The translations under genes and the position numbers were made by a program. A model generated the notes under the pieces. The model saw only the letters and a program-made list of their open reading frames with translations, searched no databases and was not told the DNA's origin. From Clostridiales bacterium (lineage in GTDB: Bacteria > Bacillota > Clostridia > Saccharofermentanales > Saccharofermentanaceae): a stretch of DNA of 17,466 nucleotides. The DNA is taken from NCBI GenBank assembly GCA_017612755.1, contig JAGAFH010000063.1:1-17466 (forward strand), in the 5' to 3' direction. Positions 14,276-17,466 of this stretch are shown piece by piece (the stretch's first letter is position 1; each line of letters opens with the position of its first letter).

Positions 14276-14278
14276 CTG

Positions 14279-15427
14279 TTATCTGAATATTCCTTTTAAC
14301 TTCTCGAAGAAACTGTTTCTCTTTGCGTAGTTCTTCTCGGTAAGGGATGAATCGAAGAGCCGCAGTTTCGATTTCTGATCCTCCGTAAGCCTTATGGGAA
14401 TCTCGATCGTAAACTTGACTGTGTGGTCGCCTCTCATATTCTGGTTCTGCTTATCAGGAATACCCTTGCCTCTGAAGGTGTATGTATCTCCGGGCTGGGT
14501 ACCTTCGGGAACAGTGTAAGAAACGGGACCATCGATTGTAGGCACCTTGATCTCGCCGCCAAGAGCCGCCTGGGCCAAGGTGATGGGAACATCGCAGCTT
14601 GTATTCTTTCCGTTTCTGGAGAATACTTCGTGCTTCTTGACCTTGAACTCGATATAAAGATCACCGTTGGAGCCGCCGTTTCTTCCGGGCTCGCCCTCGC
14701 CTCTGATGGGGAGCATATCACCTGTATCAACACCGGCAGGGACTCTGATGTGAAGCTGCTTCTTGGCAATCTTTCTCCCTCTTCCTCCACAGTTGGTACA
14801 GGGAGTCCTGATGACTGTTCCCCTTCCGGCGCAGGCAGGACAGTCCTTGGTGACCATGGTCATGCCGAAAAGAGTCTTAGTCTGCTGCTGTACCCTTCCG
14901 GCTCCCTTACAGGAAGGACATGTCTCGGGAGCGGTACCGGGCTGGGCACCGGAACCTTTACAGGAAGGACATACATCTTCCTTGGTAACGGTGATGTCTT
15001 TCTCGACACCGAAAGCCGCCTCCATGAATTCAAGGGTCATGCCATACTTAAGGTTGGCACCCTTGGAAGGACCGTTCCTTCTTCTGGAAGTAGATCCGCC
15101 TCCGAATCCTCCTCCGAAGAAAGTGTTGAAGATATCGTTGATATCTACGTCGTAAGCACCGCCAAATCCGCCTGCACCTCCGCCGAATCCGTTGGGATCC
15201 ACGCCGGCGTGGCCGAACTGGTCGTACTTTCTTCTCTTGTCAGCATCAGATAAGACTTCGTAAGCTTCGTTGACTTCCTTGAACTTCTGCTCAGCAACGG
15301 TATCACCCGGATTAAGATCCGGATGATACTGCTTAGCCATCTTTCTGTATGCTTTCTTGAGCTCGTCTTCCGAGGCGCCTTTGCTGACGCCTAAGACGTC
15401 ATAATAATCTCTTTTTTGATCAGCCAT
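14279..15427 (-). CDS. dnaJ: Chaperone protein DnaJ (Hsp40)
   Basis: 382 aa, full length. It delivers unfolded clients to DnaK and stimulates its ATPase. Domains in order are the J domain with HPD (35-37), a Gly/Phe-rich linker (about 72-112), four CxxCxGxG zinc motifs (153-160, 170-177, 196-203, 210-217), and the C-terminal client-binding beta domains ending in a short dimerisation tail. This is the type I layout. It starts five bases after the dnaK stop, with only a GGAG inside the dnaK end as ribosome site, so translation is probably coupled. The operon terminator follows directly. No CIRCE operator is visible in the sequence shown. Confidence 0.98.
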   Translation of the reverse strand: MADQKRDYYDVLGVSKGASEDELKKAYRKMAKQYHPDLNPGDTVAEQKFKEVNEAYEVLSDADKRRKYDQFGHAGVDPNGFGGGAGGFGGAYDVDINDIFNTFFGGGFGGGSTSRRRNGPSKGANLKYGMTLEFMEAAFGVEKDITVTKEDVCPSCKGSGAQPGTAPETCPSCKGAGRVQQQTKTLFGMTMVTKDCPACAGRGTVIRTPCTNCGGRGRKIAKKQLHIRVPAGVDTGDMLPIRGEGEPGRNGGSNGDLYIEFKVKKHEVFSRNGKNTSCDVPITLAQAALGGEIKVPTIDGPVSYTVPEGTQPGDTYTFRGKGIPDKQNQNMRGDHTVKFTIEIPIRLTEDQKSKLRLFDSSLTEKNYAKRNSFFEKLKGIFR

Positions 15428-15432
15428 TTAAA

Positions 15433-17307
15433 TCAGAAATCTCCGCCTGCATTCTTAAAACCGTCGTTATTGTCGTCACCGCCTGTTGTGAAAGGAGATG
15501 AACCGGCATCAGCTGCACCGGAGGCGCCGTAGCCTGCGAAGTCCTCAGGGTTGGGAGCGCCGGATGCGGCTCCGCCTGCTGCCTGATAGAGCTTCTCGGA
15601 TACTTTGTAGAATGCCTGTGTGACAGCTTCAGTCTCTGTCTTCATGGCAGCTGTATCGTCTCTGGAGATAGCATCCTTAAGTCTTGTAAGAGCTTCATTA
15701 ACAGGAGCTTTATCCTCTTCGGATACCTTATCGCCGATCTCGCCGAGAGTCTTCTCTGTCTGGTAGACAGTAGACTCAGCCTGGTTCTTTGTCTCTACCT
15801 TCTCCTTACGCTCCTTATCCTCTGCGGCGTGAAGCTCAGCTTCCTTGATAGCCTTCTGGATATCCTCGTCGCTCATGTTGGAGGAAGCAGTGATGGTAAT
15901 CTTCTGCTCACGGCCTGTGCCCTTATCCTTAGCGGATACGTTAACGATACCGTTAGCATCGATATCGAATGTAACCTCGATCTGAGGTACTCCTCTGGGT
16001 GCAGGTGCGATACCGTCAAGGATGAAGTTACCAAGGCTCTTATTGTAAGCAGCCATCTCACGCTCACCCTGAAGGACATGTACGTCGACCTGTGTCTGTC
16101 CGTCAGCTGCTGTAGAGAAGATCATGCTCTTCTTTGTAGGGATAGTCGTGTTTCTCTCGATCATCTTTGTGAAGACGCCGCCCATTGTCTCGATACCGAG
16201 TGACAGAGGTGTAACGTCGAGAAGGAGCAATCCCTTAACATCGCCTGTAAGGACAGCTGCCTGGATAGCCGCGCCGATGGCGACGCACTCATCAGGGTTG
16301 ATGCCCTTGAAAGGCTCCTTGCCGAAATAATTCTTAACTGCATCCTGAACTGCAGGAATTCTTGTGGAACCACCTACGAGAAGGATCTTATCGATGTCTG
16401 AAGGTGATACACCGGCATCGCTCATAGCTCTCTTTACGGGCTCCATCGTGGACTGTACAAGTCCTGATGTGATCTCATCGAACTTTGCTCTTGAAAGTGT
16501 GACATTGAGGTGCTTCGGGCCTGTCTCGTTGGCAGTGATGTAAGGAATGTTGATCTCTGATGTCATCTTGCCTGACAGTTCGATCTTTGCATTCTCTGCT
16601 GCCTCACGGACTCTCTGCATTGCCATCCTGTCGCCTCTCAGGTCGATACCCTCGGACTTCTGGAATGAGTCAACGAGATAATCAACAACCTTGTTGTCGA
16701 AGTCATCGCCGCCGAGTCTGTTGTTGCCCGCTGTTGCCAATACCTCGAACACGCCGTCAGCGATATCAAGGATAGATACATCGAATGTACCGCCGCCCAG
16801 GTCGAACACGAGGATCTTCTGGTCGTTCTCCTTATCGAGGCCGTAAGCCAGGGAAGCCGCCGTAGGCTCATTGATGATCCTCAATACCTCAAGACCTGCG
16901 ATCTTGCCGGCATCCTTTGTAGCCTGACGCTGTGAATCTGTAAAATAAGCAGGGACCGTGATGACTGCCTGTGTGACAGGTGTACCGAGATAAGCCTCAG
17001 CATCTGCCTTGAGCTTACTCAGGATCATTGCGGATATCTCCTGGGGAGTATATGTCTTGTCATCGATGTTTACCTTGTAGTTTGAACCCATCTCACGCTT
17101 GATGGACTGGATCGTCTTCTCAGGGTTTGTTACCGCCTGACGCTTTGCAACCTTACCTACAAGCCTCTCGCCATCCTTCGCGAAAGCAACTACAGACGGG
17201 GTGGTTCTGTCTCCTTCGGGATTGGGGATAACGACAGTCTCGGAACCCTCCATAACTGCTACACACGAATTTGTTGTACCTAAGTCAATACCAATTACCT
17301 TAGCCAT
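15433..17307 (-). CDS. dnaK: Chaperone protein DnaK (Hsp70)
   Basis: 624 aa, full length; ATP-driven cytoplasmic chaperone. The nucleotide-binding domain shows the three Hsp70 signatures: [14 protein letters not shown] (5-18), [14 protein letters not shown] (about 168-181) and [14 protein letters not shown] (about 309-322). The substrate-binding domain contains [15 protein letters not shown] and the alpha lid, ending in a Gly/Ser/Asn-rich tail ([15 protein letters not shown]). GGAGG stands ten bases before the ATG at 17307. It lies 22 bases after the clpP stop and five bases before dnaJ. In most Firmicutes hrcA and grpE precede dnaK; neither is here, so the nucleotide-exchange factor must be encoded elsewhere. 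Confidence 0.98.
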   Translation of the reverse strand: MAKVIGIDLGTTNSCVAVMEGSETVVIPNPEGDRTTPSVVAFAKDGERLVGKVAKRQAVTNPEKTIQSIKREMGSNYKVNIDDKTYTPQEISAMILSKLKADAEAYLGTPVTQAVITVPAYFTDSQRQATKDAGKIAGLEVLRIINEPTAASLAYGLDKENDQKILVFDLGGGTFDVSILDIADGVFEVLATAGNNRLGGDDFDNKVVDYLVDSFQKSEGIDLRGDRMAMQRVREAAENAKIELSGKMTSEINIPYITANETGPKHLNVTLSRAKFDEITSGLVQSTMEPVKRAMSDAGVSPSDIDKILLVGGSTRIPAVQDAVKNYFGKEPFKGINPDECVAIGAAIQAAVLTGDVKGLLLLDVTPLSLGIETMGGVFTKMIERNTTIPTKKSMIFSTAADGQTQVDVHVLQGEREMAAYNKSLGNFILDGIAPAPRGVPQIEVTFDIDANGIVNVSAKDKGTGREQKITITASSNMSDEDIQKAIKEAELHAAEDKERKEKVETKNQAESTVYQTEKTLGEIGDKVSEEDKAPVNEALTRLKDAISRDDTAAMKTETEAVTQAFYKVSEKLYQAAGGAASGAPNPEDFAGYGASGAADAGSSPFTTGGDDNNDGFKNAGGDF

Positions 17308-17329
17308 TTTTATATGCCTCCAATTCTAT

Positions 17330-17466
17330 TTATTTCTTGCTCTCGAGGATCTTATCTACGATCCCGTATTCCAGTGCTTCCTGTGCCGTCATCCAGTGAT
17401 CACGGTCCGTGTCCTGCATCAGCTGCTCGAGCGGCTTTCCGCATGCATCAGCCAGGATCTGGTTCA
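17330..17466 (-). CDS. clpP: ATP-dependent Clp protease proteolytic subunit, C-terminal end (cut by window edge)
   Basis: Only the last 44 residues are present. The translation [20 protein letters not shown], then [17 protein letters not shown], matches the C terminus of ClpP, including the catalytic Asp of the Ser-His-Asp triad (second D of TDRD; D171 in E. coli numbering) and the EALEYGIVD handle region. The stop at 17330-17332 lies 22 bases before dnaK on the same strand, so the two are probably read together. Whether this is the main ClpP or one of several paralogues cannot be told from this piece. Confidence 0.88.
   Translation of the reverse strand, partial: NQILADACGKPLEQLMQDTDRDHWMTAQEALEYGIVDKILESKK

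Larger units (their letters stand above)
13760..14278 (-). other. 519-base gene-free region: structured leader of the AAA+ gene plus dnaJ terminators
   Basis: No credible gene on either strand. From dnaJ towards the AAA+ gene (minus strand) it holds two terminator hairpins for dnaJ (14250-14275 and 14219-14241), an AT-rich stretch with TGAGAAT repeats and inverted copy (about 14158-14205), a possible promoter (14034-14064), a 17-pair hairpin followed by U5 (13927-14003), and a 16-pair hairpin with a structured 45-base loop followed by U6 (13805-13883). Then come 45 bases to the AAA+ start codon. I recognise no Rfam-type family (not T-box, 6S, SRP, tmRNA, SAM, TPP, cobalamin or FMN). Confidence 0.7.

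Noticed and set aside
14423..15253. 276-codon open frame on the plus strand
   Set aside because: Antisense to dnaJ; its Gly/Ser/Thr-rich translation is the reverse of the Gly-rich and zinc regions and has no ribosome site.
13760..17466. CIRCE operator (TTAGCACTC-N9-GAGTGCTAA) for the chaperone genes
   Set aside because: Looked for near dnaK and dnaJ on both strands and not found; the operon promoter probably lies beyond the right edge.

Overview
The window reads as chromosomal DNA of a low-to-mid GC Firmicute, most likely a member of the Clostridia. The evidence is strong GGAGG-type ribosome binding sites, sigma-A type promoters, a T-box riboswitch, intrinsic terminators with U-tracts, and the families present (TrpB2, DUF2130, DUF1653, AIM24, CbxX-type AAA+). 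I cannot name the family or genus from sequence alone. Nearly all genes lie on the minus strand. The exceptions are an AIM24 gene at about 2.7-3.4 kb and a two-gene ribonuclease/inhibitor unit at about 7.7-8.6 kb.

Layout. 1-2.6 kb (minus): a translation cluster read rsmE -> hisS -> aspS, with aspS cut by the left edge. 2.7-3.4 kb (plus): an AIM24-family gene closed by a strong bidirectional terminator. 3.4-4.7 kb (minus): a degenerate ThiD/PdxK-like kinase fold with a long Pro/Glu/Ala tail. 4.9-6.6 kb (minus): trpB2, preceded by a complete T-box leader whose specifier codon reads TGG (Trp) and by its own promoter, which overlaps the end of prmA. 6.6-7.6 kb (minus): prmA. 7.7-8.6 kb (plus): a lipoprotein carrying a barnase-type RNase domain, followed at once by a barstar-like inhibitor. 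8.6-10.1 kb (minus): DUF1653 and DUF2130 genes. 10.2-12.2 kb (minus): an ECF-type sigma factor, a 73-residue unknown protein and a GH114/TM1410-like lipoprotein. The sigma gene's promoter carries paired CCCGGG palindromes. 12.2-13.8 kb (minus): a CbxX/CfqX-type AAA+ ATPase with an unrecognised N-terminal region. 13.8-14.2 kb: a gene-free, highly structured leader with two terminator-like hairpins. 14.3-17.5 kb (minus): clpP (C-terminal end only) -> dnaK -> dnaJ, a protein quality-control operon ending in tandem terminators.

How the genes work together. Most of the window is housekeeping: aminoacylation, rRNA and ribosomal-protein methylation, chaperones and protease. The accessory interest lies in five places: the surface-anchored barnase with its cytoplasmic barstar; the Trp-sensing control of trpB2; the degenerate sugar-kinase-fold protein; the sigma promoter with two operator-like sites; and the double-hairpin leader of the AAA+ gene. 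The last is the best candidate here for an undescribed regulatory element. I saw no CRISPR array, insertion sequence, rRNA or tRNA gene, or prophage signature.
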